Shown here in pieces: positions 41,584-50,200 of a DNA stretch of 64,000 nt (position 1 is the first letter of the stretch; each line of letters opens with the position of its first letter). The translations under genes were made by a program, and so were the position numbers. Origin of the DNA: JAUVKT01 sp942491535 (GTDB taxonomy: Bacteria > Bacteroidota > Bacteroidia > Bacteroidales > VadinHA17); NCBI GenBank assembly GCA_942491535.1, contig CALOBV010000012.1, positions 1-64,000 of the forward strand. The letters are read 5' to 3'. Under the pieces are notes generated by a model. The model saw nothing but the letters and a program-made list of their open reading frames with translations. It ran no database searches and had not been told where the DNA came from.

Positions 41584-41714
41584 GAATCTTTATTTAATTC
41601 ATTTCGAGTTTTATTCTTTTTTGCTGATCTCCAAAGTCTTATGCCCAAAAGAAAGCCCCAACCTGGTTACATGATGAGAACCAGGTGGGATGCTTTCCGG
41701 ATTTTCTTCAAATC

Positions 41715-41915
41715 CTAATTCAGTTTTGGTCTGGTATGGTGTATCAATATGTATATTAATGATCCAAAAAAGGGCACAAAAATTACCAGAAGAATCCAGA
41801 GAAAACGAGTAAGATCTTTTTCATTCCTGGCAATCAAGATCACTGAATACACAAATATCCCTAACAGAACAATACTTATTCCAATAATGTGGAATGGTGT
41901 TAATAGTCCGCCCAT
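41715..41915 (-). CDS. PLDc_N-domain small membrane protein
   Basis: 66 residues: a first helix (IIGISIVLLGIFVYSVILI), then RNEKDLTRFLWILLVIFVPF, FGSLIYILI, the typical two-helix PLDc_N arrangement (normally the N-terminal part of cardiolipin synthases, also found alone). After the stop, another frame continues ELGFEENPESIPPGSH, so a one-base shift may hide a longer tail to about 41610. Five bases behind the neighbouring two-helix membrane protein gene; probably co-transcribed. Confidence 0.65.
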   Translation of the reverse strand: MGGLLTPFHIIGISIVLLGIFVYSVILIARNEKDLTRFLWILLVIFVPFFGSLIYILIHHTRPKLN

Positions 41916-41920
41916 TAGTT

Positions 41921-42115
41921 TTAGTCTTTTTTAAAATTGCTAAAAAACGCGAATAGAATTGCAACAATAAAAGCAATTATTATTGATTCAAATATTTCAA
42001 TTTTAACAGCACTTCGTGAACTATTAATAATTATATCTAATAACCATTCCCCAAAAAATAATCCAATACTAAATGCGGCAAAATAGAATAAAAATTTTCT
42101 AATTTTCTTTTTCAT
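41921..42115 (-). CDS. Two-helix small membrane protein
   Basis: 64 residues from the ATG at 42115: a basic start (MKKKIRKFLF), helix YFAAFSIGLFFGEWLLDIII, a short loop and helix IFESIIIAFIVAILFAFF, ending NFKKD. No family recognised. It begins 11 bp after the stop of the glycine-zipper lipoprotein gene, a tight arrangement typical of toxin/immunity or structural partner pairs. The longer frame upstream overlaps the lipoprotein gene and is not used. Confidence 0.55.
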   Translation of the reverse strand: MKKKIRKFLFYFAAFSIGLFFGEWLLDIIINSSRSAVKIEIFESIIIAFIVAILFAFFSNFKKD

Positions 42116-42126
42116 AATATATGTTT

Positions 42127-42963
42127 TTACCAAACCTCCCAATGATCTAATAGAGCCACGATGCCTCTTCCAGCGGAGGAATAACATGCCCCAGCCACAG
42201 CTCCTGGTGCTGCTCCTACTCCACCGGCTATTGCTCCAACACCTGCCCCAATTCCGGCTCCTACTAAATCCGATTTACCCATGTTTTTCAAAGTACCCCA
42301 AAACCATTCCCAATCTTCTTCAGATTTATTGCCAGTTGATCCTATCAGCTCATCAATCCAGAAATCAAAGTTTTCATTCCAATATTCTAAAGAATGCTTC
42401 CCTACAGATGTTGATGATAATAAAACATCTATATCCTCCTCAGGACATTGAGTGATAATTTCTATTTCGATTGCTCCAATATTATCTAGTGTTTGCTCTA
42501 AATTAAGAGTAACGTCAGACATTATATTCTCAATCTTGTTGAAGTAGTAAATTTGTTGTTCGCTAAGGTTAATTTCAGAAAGAATCTGATTCGTAATACC
42601 TTCATCCTTCGAACTAGCCTTGATTAAAAGATCCATTTCCTCAAGGTTCAATTCCAGCTTTTTACATTCATTATCTTTTAGCCCAAAAGTTTCTTTTGAA
42701 AAGGATAATGAGGATTCTTCAATAATTGCATAAATCTCTTGCAGATTGTGTAACGAAATCTTATTTCCAACTTTATTTTCTCTAAATGACTCTAGAACAA
42801 AGTTTAATCCTTCGTTATGAAGCACGCCAATTTCTTCATAATCTGCAATTTTTATTTGTTGTATTGATGCTTCCTTTTTACAGGCAACAAGAATTATACT
42901 TATAACTATGAGTAAGGGGAAGATTTGAATAATAATTCCATTTTTTGAAATGTACTTTTTCAT
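42127..42963 (-). CDS. Lipoprotein with C-terminal glycine-zipper (bacteriocin-like) segment
   Basis: 278 residues. A lipoprotein signal (IIIQIFPLLIVISIILVACKK, lipobox cysteine about residue 28) is followed by a mostly alpha-helical acidic body (residues 35-215) and then an abrupt change to a hydrophobic GxxxG-rich tail: SDLVGAGIGAGVGAIAGGVG, AAPGAVAGACYSSAGRGIVALL. This tail resembles the pore-forming part of class II bacteriocins and other glycine-zipper membrane segments. No known family was recognised. Small membrane protein genes follow closely on the same strand. Two hairpins lie 60-116 nt before the start codon. Confidence 0.65.
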   Translation of the reverse strand: MKKYISKNGIIIQIFPLLIVISIILVACKKEASIQQIKIADYEEIGVLHNEGLNFVLESFRENKVGNKISLHNLQEIYAIIEESSLSFSKETFGLKDNECKKLELNLEEMDLLIKASSKDEGITNQILSEINLSEQQIYYFNKIENIMSDVTLNLEQTLDNIGAIEIEIITQCPEEDIDVLLSSTSVGKHSLEYWNENFDFWIDELIGSTGNKSEEDWEWFWGTLKNMGKSDLVGAGIGAGVGAIAGGVGAAPGAVAGACYSSAGRGIVALLDHWEVW

Positions 42964-43022
42964 AACAGCGAGATTTTAGTTAGTAATATGGTTAGTTTAA
43001 CAGCAAATTCTAACGAGGAAAA

Positions 43023-43079
43023 CGGTGACCGGACCGTGGTCCGGCACCGCTTTGTTGACGTTATTCCACATCCGTCAAC
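43023..43079. promoter_or_regulatory. Two strong hairpins upstream of the glycine-zipper lipoprotein gene
   Basis: CGGTG-a-CCGGACC-gt-GGTCCGG-CACCG (43023-43049) is a 12-bp stem with one bulge and a 2-base loop. GTTGACG..CGTCAAC (43054-43079) follows. On the minus strand they would form in the leader of the lipoprotein transcript. They could instead be a dispersed repeat. Confidence 0.5.
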
Positions 43080-43329
43080 AGCCGTCACGAGAGTAGAGGA
43101 TCGTGCAGCGAACTTTTTCTTTTCAAAAAAAGTTATAGAGTACTCTAATGGTATACAGCATACCATAATGCTCTTCAGTTTTAGGTTATAAATGACTACT
43201 ACAGAATTGACTATGTCTAATTTAAAAAGAATCTAAAATTTATCCAAATAATTTTTATTGATTTGTTAAGAATCACATTGGAATGTGTTATAGAATAGGG
43301 GTTTTGGAGGGATCCAAATTACAGTTCTT

Positions 43330-43925
43330 ACTTCTTTTGCTTCAGGTCAAAAGAAGTAAGCAAGAAAACCCCGCCACTGCATAATTGTTACGCTAAAAGA
43401 CTAAAGCAAAGCTGCGAAAAAGGAACTCTCCCGAGTACTCGGGATCAAACAGCCTTTTTCGCTGATTGCTTTTCTTCCGTCTTTCTATACGCTACAATTA
43501 TGAGGTGGATGTACGCTCTACGAGCGTTTGGGCTTGTGTCGTAATCAAACAACATTTCTTAGCTCTGGCCTGCGCTTATTTCAAAGCTATACTCACTATT
43601 CTTCAAAATCTATGAGGCCGATTATACGCTCTTCGAGCATAATGGTTTTGGTCCCGGACTTACCACAACACTCCAACACTCCAACACAAAACCACCCCTC
43701 CACAGTATTAGGTCGCTCTACGAGCGTTTAGGTTTAGGTTCCGGACTTACTCCAACACCCCATCACACCCTGACCCCATCACTCTTACCCCATAGCTCTT
43801 ACCTCTTTGCTCCATGCTCCCTGCCCCCTGCTCCCTGCACCTTTGTCTTTACGCTACAATTATGAGGTGGATGTACGCTCTTTGAGCGTTCTGGTTTGGT
43901 TCCTGGACAATACCCCAACACCCAT
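43330..43925. repeat. Palindromic element with CCCGAGTACTCGGG core and scattered ACGCTC hairpin units
   Basis: TTCTTTTGcttcaggtCAAAAGAA (about 43328-43350); then AAAGCAAAGCTGCGAAAAAGG pairs imperfectly with CCTTTTTCGCTGATTGCTTT around the perfect palindrome CCCGAGTACTCGGG (about 43431-43444). CAACATTTCTTAGCTCTGGCC and TTCTTCAAAATCTATGAGGCC are shared with the element at 38345-38590. ACGCTC-tac-GAGCGT-type units follow at about 43514, 43626, 43713 and 43873, mixed with CCAACAC and CTCCCTG words. No gene seen in 43200-43959. Confidence 0.75.
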
Positions 43926-43959
43926 ACGCAAAAACGCGCTCTGAAGAAATAAAAGTCGT

Positions 43960-44355
43960 TTAGTAGAAAATCATCAGTGCTGTGAGAATAAGAAACACGG
44001 CACACTTGATTTCTGGCTCAAACCAGTACTTCCTGTTCTTATGAAGGATAAGTAATAGCAAGAGGCCTACAAAAAGTCCTGCCGCTGCTACCTGGATAAA
44101 AAGAGTATCAAGCGGATAGTCCTTGGCCGTGAATAGGAAACCCACCATAGCCGTAGAAAAAAAATATCCTTCAAGGAAATAGACAGGATCGAATTTCTTT
44201 CCCTTTAAAGGGTTTAGAAGATACCACCCCAGGGAAATGTAGATAAGTCCCGATAGTACAAATATTGTATTGATAACAGCATGATGGACAAAAAAGGATA
44301 AAACCATCGCACTGACTGTCAAGACAAAAAGAGATCTCTCAAGTAGATTTTTCAT
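43960..44355 (-). CDS. Four-helix integral membrane protein of unknown function
   Basis: 131 residues with four hydrophobic segments (SLFVLTVSAMVLSFFVHHAV, TIFVLSGLIYISLGWYLL, YFFSTAMVGFLFTA, LFIQVAAAGLFVGLLLLLIL) and a last one, CAVFLILTALMIFY, at the C-terminus. The frame is intact from the ATG at 44355. I recognise no family. It lies downstream of gldA on the same strand, but a 300-bp low-complexity stretch separates them. Confidence 0.6.
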   Translation of the reverse strand: MKNLLERSLFVLTVSAMVLSFFVHHAVINTIFVLSGLIYISLGWYLLNPLKGKKFDPVYFLEGYFFSTAMVGFLFTAKDYPLDTLFIQVAAAGLFVGLLLLLILHKNRKYWFEPEIKCAVFLILTALMIFY

Positions 44356-44420
44356 TATGTTAGGTTTTTGGTTCTGTATTGCAGACAGATATCCAAGATA
44401 TGAAATTTATTTAAAATAAT

Positions 44421-44643
44421 GAAGAGGCAGAGGAAGGGAAAAAGAGAGTGAGAGAGTGAGAGAGTGAGAGAAAGGGAGAAGAGGAAACCGGAAACCAGGG
44501 AGGATATAGGAAGATCGGAGGAAGTAAAAAGTAAAAAGGGAAACAGGAGACCAGGGCCGAGCGTTAATAAGGTTGCCGGTGGCAAGCTTTAGTGAGGAGT
44601 CAGGCAGAGCAGAGGAAGTAAAAAGTAAAAAGTAAAAAGTTAA
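44421..44643 (+). repeat. Low-complexity arrays: GAGAGTGA, GGAAACC and GTAAAAA units
   Basis: GAGAGTGAGAGAGTGAGAGA (about 44445), GGAAACCGGAAACCAGGG (about 44483), AAGTAAAAAGTAAAAAGGG (about 44522) and GTAAAAAGTAAAAAGTAAAA (about 44618). Mixed 7- and 8-base units fill the gap between gldA and the membrane protein gene. Confidence 0.85.
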
Positions 44644-44653
44644 TAGGGATGTC

Positions 44654-45565
44654 TTAGGTGGTAAGAATACGGAAGACTTCTTCGAGGGATTTGGCCTGTT
44701 GCTGCATTGATAGTACTGTAATGCCTTTGTCGACAGCATAACGGAAAATATGTGGCCTGATGTCTTCTGCCGTTGCAGATTCTATAAGCCACTGCCTGCT
44801 GTCTATCATTTTAATCTTACCTGCACCGGGGATCTCCTGCAGGGATTCTTTATCCACCCCATTGTCGAACTCAACCTGTATGGTAGTTACCTGCTTACCC
44901 AGGTGAGAATATATATCTGCCTTGCTGTCGTCGGCCCTGATCTTGCCGTGATCGATAATAATAAGCCTGTCGGCTAAAGCCTCTACCTCCTGCATGATAT
45001 GAGTGGATAACAGAACTGTCTTTTCGCGACCGGCAGTCGAAATAAGACTTCGTATCTCTACAAGCTGATTGGGATCCAGTCCGCTGGTGGGCTCATCAAG
45101 AATAAGAATATCCGGGTCGTGAATAAGAGCCTGTGCCAATCCTACCCTCTGACGATATCCCTTCGATAATTCTCCTATCTTTTTGTGCTGCTCCGGACCA
45201 AGACCGGTAAGATCTATTATATCCTTAATCCTTTGGCCAGACGATTTCCCTATTTTGTAAATGCCTGCAATAAACTTCAGGTATTCAATTACATACATAT
45301 CGTGGTAAAGGGGATTGTTCTCAGGCAGGTAGCCTATCCTTTTCTTTATCTCCACCGGGCTCTCTGTAATATCCATGTCATCTACCAGAACCGTTCCGGA
45401 TGAAGCAGGAAGATATCCTGTTATAATCTTCATCATGGTCGATTTACCTGCTCCGTTTGGCCCCAGGAAACCAACAATCTCTCCTGTCCCAATCGTGAAA
45501 GAGACATCGTCGAGGGCAGCCTGGACTCCATAGTACTTACTTATGTTTTTTACAATAATAGACAT
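44654..45565 (-). CDS. gldA: Gliding-motility ABC transporter ATPase GldA
   Basis: 303 residues: Walker A FLGPNGAGKSTMMKIITGY, QRIGYLPENNPLYHDMYV, signature LSKGYRQRVGLAQALIHDP, Walker B ILILDEPTSGLDPNQL and switch STHIMQEV, then a C-terminal GldA-type extension ending SLEEVFRILTT. Length and N-terminal MSIIVKNISKYYGVQAALDD fit GldA, the cytoplasmic ATPase that partners GldF and GldG at the inner membrane. Those permease genes are not in this window, so the symbol rests on sequence similarity alone; a related GldA-like drug or lipid transporter ATPase is the alternative. Confidence 0.8.
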   Translation of the reverse strand: MSIIVKNISKYYGVQAALDDVSFTIGTGEIVGFLGPNGAGKSTMMKIITGYLPASSGTVLVDDMDITESPVEIKKRIGYLPENNPLYHDMYVIEYLKFIAGIYKIGKSSGQRIKDIIDLTGLGPEQHKKIGELSKGYRQRVGLAQALIHDPDILILDEPTSGLDPNQLVEIRSLISTAGREKTVLLSTHIMQEVEALADRLIIIDHGKIRADDSKADIYSHLGKQVTTIQVEFDNGVDKESLQEIPGAGKIKMIDSRQWLIESATAEDIRPHIFRYAVDKGITVLSMQQQAKSLEEVFRILTT

Positions 45566-45900
45566 GTTTGAAGCAGAAATTATTATTGAGCAAATATAGG
45601 TATTAGTGAGGAAACAGGAAACAGGGATGACTTAAGTGTTGAACAAAGAGAGAGACTGTTGATCTACGGGGTGAGGAGACAAGTAAAAAGGAAACGGGAA
45701 ACAGGGAGAGCAGAGGACTAAAAAGTAAAAATATCAAAGAAAAGGAGTGTTGATATTTGATGCCGGTGCGGGGATCAAGTCAATAGGCTGGTAAAGCTGA
45801 AAAGGACAGACGTAAAACTGATTAAAGCTCTTCCGTCACTCAAACTATTTATATACGGAACGGACACCGAAAGCTAATTATTAATTTGTAAGTGGTAGTT
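45566..45900. other. Divergent intergenic region with short repeat units
   Basis: GGAAACAGGAAACAGGGATG (about 45609), GTAAAAAGGAAACGGGAAACA (about 45683) and a further AAAAAGTAAAAA word (about 45719). The rest is AT-rich upstream sequence of the symporter. No gene seen. Confidence 0.6.
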
Positions 45901-47577
45901 ATGGATAATCAATTGCAGATTCTGATAGTAATGATAGTGTATATGTGCCTGCTGATATTGTGGGGACTGTACCAGGGCAGAAAAGTAAAAAGCAGTACCG
46001 ACTATGCTATTGCCGGTCGTGGATTACCAGGATGGGTGGCGGCCCTTTCGGAGAGGGCAACGGGCGAATCATCATGGGCCCTGCTCGGACTGCCGGGTGC
46101 TGCATATGCGATGGGCCTGACCGAGGTGTGGACTGCAATAGGGTGCGTGGCAGGGATAATAAGTGCATGGTCGGTTCTGGCATGGAGACTGAGAGATGAA
46201 GCCGAGAAATATAATGTTACAACATTTACAGAGTATATTGCAAAGAAACATGGCGAGACAGGAAACCAGATAAGGATAGTTGGCAGCCTGACTATCGTAT
46301 TCTTCTTCTTCTTTTATGTAGGGGCACAGTTCCTGGGTGGTGGCAAAACCCTTCATACATTGTTTAATATAGATGCCCGACTGGGCATGTTTATTACCGC
46401 CGCAATAATTGTTCCCTATACCATATATGGCGGATTCAGATCGGTAGTTTATACCGATGTTGTCCAGGCCATAGTTATGATTGTTACCCTTATAATAGGC
46501 CCTATTGCAGGTGTAATTTACCTCGCTAATCACCCCGACCTCTATGCCGGCTCTATCTCCGAAGCACTTAGCTCGGCCGGCTCAAGCTATACCTCTATGA
46601 CCGGTGCAGCAAAGGGTTTTGGAGCAGGGCTGATGATAGCCGGTGGTTTCTCGTGGTTCTTCGGATACCTTGGCGGTCAGCCACAGCTAAGCATGAGGTT
46701 TATGGCCATAAAGGATGCAAAACAGGCAAAAATAGCCAGGAATATAGGGATAATATGGACGGTGATTGCCTATATCGGGGCACTGTCGATAGGATGGATA
46801 GGGATAGCAATATTCGGACCGGCAGGACTTGATGATCCGGAATATGTGATGCCAAGTGTGATACTGAAATTATTTCCGCCCGCCATTGCTGCCATACTTA
46901 TTACAGGGGCTATAGCAGCAATGATATCGACAGCCGACTCTCTTCTGATCCTCTCGGCCACAGAACTATCCGAGGGAATACTTAAGAGAGACGATAAGGA
47001 CGAGGAGAAGAAACGAACCCTGGGCAGATCGAGGCTTGTTACGGCAATGCTGGCTGTAATAGCACTCGCGATAGCTTACGTGTCGCCATCCAAACTGATT
47101 TTTACACTGGTAAGCTATGTCTGGGCCGGTATTGGCTGTACCTTCTCTGTTGTAATAATCTTTTCCCTCTTCTGGAAACGCTTCCATGGCAGGGCAGCCC
47201 TGGCAACTATTGTACTGGGCCTGCTGTTTACAGTGTTCTGGATAAGCGGAGGATATGAACAGCACTATAAGGTAACCGGCGATAAGATTAGTTTTCTTAT
47301 TGAGCAGGAGGTAATGAGCTACGACGATATTGAGATTTTTACAGGGATGGAAGGACAAAAATATATTGGTGCAGGTAAGTTTGAAACCGATCTGAGGTCG
47401 TCGATGAGCTCCTTCTGGGAGTACGACAGGATAGAAGAAAAGACGCCCTCTCTTTTAAGCGCATTTACCGAAAAAGGACCGCCGGCAAGATTGCTGACTT
47501 TTATAGTAGCCCTGCTTGTGGCTATTGTAACCACTTATATCGTTCCACCAAAGGAAGTAAAGAAAGAAATAGCATGA
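45901..47577 (+). CDS. Sodium/solute symporter (SSS family, PutP-like)
   Basis: Sodium-driven uptake transporter of 558 residues with 12-13 membrane segments. Landmarks: SSTDYAIAGRGLPGWVAALS (TM2 region), TTFTEYIAKK, YGGFRSVVYTDVVQAIVMI (the sodium-site helix motif), GYLGGQPQLSMRFMAIKD and AAMISTADSLLILSATELSE. These fit the proline-transporter branch, but the substrate cannot be fixed from sequence. A large loop before the last helix (residues about 460-525) is longer than in PutP. A GTG lies three codons upstream; the ATG at 45901 is preferred. Confidence 0.85.
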   Translation: MDNQLQILIVMIVYMCLLILWGLYQGRKVKSSTDYAIAGRGLPGWVAALSERATGESSWALLGLPGAAYAMGLTEVWTAIGCVAGIISAWSVLAWRLRDEAEKYNVTTFTEYIAKKHGETGNQIRIVGSLTIVFFFFFYVGAQFLGGGKTLHTLFNIDARLGMFITAAIIVPYTIYGGFRSVVYTDVVQAIVMIVTLIIGPIAGVIYLANHPDLYAGSISEALSSAGSSYTSMTGAAKGFGAGLMIAGGFSWFFGYLGGQPQLSMRFMAIKDAKQAKIARNIGIIWTVIAYIGALSIGWIGIAIFGPAGLDDPEYVMPSVILKLFPPAIAAILITGAIAAMISTADSLLILSATELSEGILKRDDKDEEKKRTLGRSRLVTAMLAVIALAIAYVSPSKLIFTLVSYVWAGIGCTFSVVIIFSLFWKRFHGRAALATIVLGLLFTVFWISGGYEQHYKVTGDKISFLIEQEVMSYDDIEIFTGMEGQKYIGAGKFETDLRSSMSSFWEYDRIEEKTPSLLSAFTEKGPPARLLTFIVALLVAIVTTYIVPPKEVKKEIA

Positions 47578-47655
47578 TATTAGCTATTAATCAGGGATAT
47601 AATTCGTTTGAATATTACCTAATTCCTCTTAACTTTACATAGTAACCATAATTGA

Positions 47656-48504
47656 ATGACAATGAATAAGGAAAAAGAAATGATAGTTGTTCCATGGGAC
47701 TTTACAAAGGTAGCAGAGAATGCCCTTCAGCATGCAGTAAAGATCTCGAGAATGGTAAATTCATCGATCGTATTACTACATATAGTTAATCGTGGCATCA
47801 AGACAGCAGAATATAAGAAGACGGAAGATAAACTCAAGGTAGTTGCCGATGAAGCATCAGCAAAGTACAGGATTGAGACCGACTTTAAGATAATGCCGGG
47901 TACCATCTTTACAGCAATTAGTGAATTTGTAAATGAGGCTGAGCCCAATATTGTTGTAATGGGTACTCACGGACTAAAAGGGATGCAGAAGCTTACAGGC
48001 AGCTGGGCCCTTAAAGTGATAGTAGGATCAAAGATTCCTTTTATCGTTGTACAGGATGCTCCCAGGGATATGGATAAATATCACGACCTGGTTTTCCCGG
48101 TTGACTTCAGGTCGGAAAATAAGGAGAAGCTTAGAATGGCAATCTTTATGGGTAAATACTTTGAATCGAGAGTGCATATCCTGAAGGATGTTCCAGGCGA
48201 TAAGAGCCTGCTAAAGAAGACTAACATTAATCTGAATTTTGCAATCAAGTATCTTATACAGAATAATATAGAATATAAAATACACGATCTGCCCAAGGGT
48301 AACCTGGCCAAGCAGACTATTGAATTTGCCGAAAAGCTGAAAGCCGACCTTATCCTTATTATGACGACCAAGAATATCAATATGGCCGATTATGTAATGG
48401 GAGCCCAGGAACAGGCTATTATTGCCAACAGCTCAGGTATACCTGTCTGCTGCATGAACCCTATGGCTAACTTTGCCAAGGTCTCGCAGTTTATGTATGG
48501 TTAG
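47656..48504 (+). CDS. Universal stress protein, two UspA domains
   Basis: 282 residues made of two UspA-like halves. The first is complete: IVVPWDFTKVAENALQHAVK, VLLHIVNR, PNIVVMGTHGLKGMQKLTGS (near the nucleotide-binding G-x2-G-x9-G pattern, with KVIVGSKIPFIVV). The second half (LVFPVDFRSENKEKLRMAI ... SSGIPVCCMNP) is more diverged and lacks the full ATP motif. Cytoplasmic stress-response protein; partner unknown. It follows the symporter by 79 bp on the same strand. Frame intact. Confidence 0.88.
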   Translation: MTMNKEKEMIVVPWDFTKVAENALQHAVKISRMVNSSIVLLHIVNRGIKTAEYKKTEDKLKVVADEASAKYRIETDFKIMPGTIFTAISEFVNEAEPNIVVMGTHGLKGMQKLTGSWALKVIVGSKIPFIVVQDAPRDMDKYHDLVFPVDFRSENKEKLRMAIFMGKYFESRVHILKDVPGDKSLLKKTNINLNFAIKYLIQNNIEYKIHDLPKGNLAKQTIEFAEKLKADLILIMTTKNINMADYVMGAQEQAIIANSSGIPVCCMNPMANFAKVSQFMYG

Positions 48505-48523
48505 GGCCTGCGCACCGGCCTTC

Positions 48524-48606
48524 AGTTGAGATGCTTGCTCCTTCGCGATAAAGCTACGGAGGGCAATAGTTGAAATTGCCCGCCTCCGCAGCGGGCTATG
48601 GTTTAA
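48524..48606 (+). repeat. Hairpin-array element, copy 5 (diverged)
   Basis: GTTGAGATGCTTGCTCCTTC, the hairpin CTCC..GCGATAAAGC..GGAG, linker CAATAGTTGAAAT, then GCCCG-cctccg-cagCGGGC. The CTCCTTCGCxATAGCTACGGAGG hairpin also occurs inside the nucleotidyltransferase gene (15652-15677). CTCAAAC and CCTACGC heptamers follow (48652-48712). Confidence 0.7.
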
Positions 48607-48751
48607 TAGGTTTAAAGGTATTTTTTTAGACCTTTGTTGTTTACACCACCCCTCAAACTCTCAAACTTCTTAAACCACTCCAACATTCTTTCCCTACGCC
48701 CTACGCCATATTATTCCCTGCACTAAACTAGTTGTATATATAACATTTGAT

Positions 48752-48759
48752 TATTTTTG
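48752..48759 (+). promoter_or_regulatory. Bacteroidota -7 box for asnS
   Basis: TATTTTTG matches TAnnTTTG. A TTG lies about 19 bp upstream (48731) as candidate -33 element; the start codon is 27 bp downstream. Confidence 0.6.
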
Positions 48760-48786
48760 TAGCTTATAACTATAAGAACGATTATT

Positions 48787-50173
48787 ATGAAGCGGGAAAA
48801 GGTAAAGGTATTATTAGCGTCTGAGCCGGGACGGGATGTTCTGGCCAAGGGATGGGTCAGGACAAGAAGGGGAAATAAAAACATTTCTTTTATTGCTCTT
48901 AACGATGGCTCTACAATTAATAATATCCAGGTAGTTGTTGATGTTCCTGCTTTCGATGAGGAGCTTCTGAAGGGCATTACAACCGGGGCCGCCATAGGTG
49001 TTAAGGGTGAGCTTGTTGCTTCACAGGGACAGGGACAGAATGTTGAGATTGTGGCCAAAGAGCTGATTCTATACGGGGTGGCCGATCCTGAGATCTACCC
49101 TCTTCAGAAAAAGGGCCATTCAATGGAGTTTCTTCGTGAGATAGCCCACCTGAGATTCAGAACAAATACCTTCGGTGCTGTATTCAGAATAAGGCATGCC
49201 ATGGCCTATGCCGTACATAAGTATTTTAACGATAAGGGATTTTATTACCTGCATACCCCTATAGTTACCGGCTCAGATGCCGAAGGAGCAGGTGAGATGT
49301 TCAGGGTTACAACACTGGATATGGATAAGCCTCCAAGGGGTGAGGATGGTAAGATTGATTATAGCAACGACTTCTTTGGAAAGGAAACAAACCTCACTGT
49401 ATCCGGTCAGCTGGAAGGTGAGCTGGGAGCATTATCGCTCGGTGAGATCTATACCTTTGGTCCGACATTCAGGGCTGAAAACTCAAATACACCTCGTCAC
49501 CTGGCCGAGTTCTGGATGATTGAACCGGAGATGGCCTTCTATGATAATAACGATAATATGGACCTGGCCGAGGAGTTTACAAAGTACCTGATAAACTACG
49601 CCCTGGAGAATTGCCGGGAAGATCTTGAATTCCTGAATAATATGATGGATAAGGAACTGATAGAAAGGCTTAAGTTTATCGTTAAGAATGATTATGTAAG
49701 AACAACATATACTGAGTGTGTAAAGATTCTCGAAGATGCCGATAGGAAATGGGAGTTTCCCGTAGGATGGGGTAAGGATATGAAGGCCGAACATGAGACC
49801 TACCTTGTTGAGCAACATTTTAAGCGTCCGGTAATGGTAACAGATTATCCTAAAGAGATCAAAGCCTTCTATATGAAACAGAATGATGATGGTAAAACAA
49901 TAAGAGGGCTCGATGTTTTATTTCCTTATATAGGTGAGATTATCGGCGGATCGCAAAGAGAAGAAAACCTTGAAAAGCTTCAACGCAGGATGAAAGAGAT
50001 GAATATCCCTGAAAAGGAGATGTGGTGGTACCTGGAATCAAGAAAATTCGGAACAGCACCTCACAGTGGTTTTGGTCTTGGCTTTGAACGACTTATCCTT
50101 TTTGTTACAGGGAATGAAGAATATAAGGGACGTAATTCCTTTCCCCAGAACGCCAAGAAGCGCCGAATTTTAA
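48787..50173 (+). CDS. asnS: Asparaginyl-tRNA synthetase, one frameshift near the end
   Basis: Charges tRNA-Asn. Class II synthetase: N-terminal OB-fold (AKGWVRTRRGNKNISFIALN), motif 1 region, motif 2 GPTFRAENSNTPRHLAEFWM and motif 3 HSGFGLGFERLILFVTG. Near 50131 the run AAGGGACG appears to hold one G too many. Corrected, the frame reads RDVIPFPRTPRSAEF and stops at 50173, the family's usual ending; uncorrected it runs on into the rpoN start. An essential gene with a one-base indel in a homopolymer strongly suggests sequence error. Corrected length is about 462 residues. Confidence 0.95.
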
Positions 50174-50200
50174 AGTATATTTGTGGCAGGGACCTAGAGA

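Noticed and set aside
44355..44739. Minus-strand frames rich in L, S, F
   Set aside because: Translation of GAGAGTGA, GGAAACC and GTAAAAA arrays.
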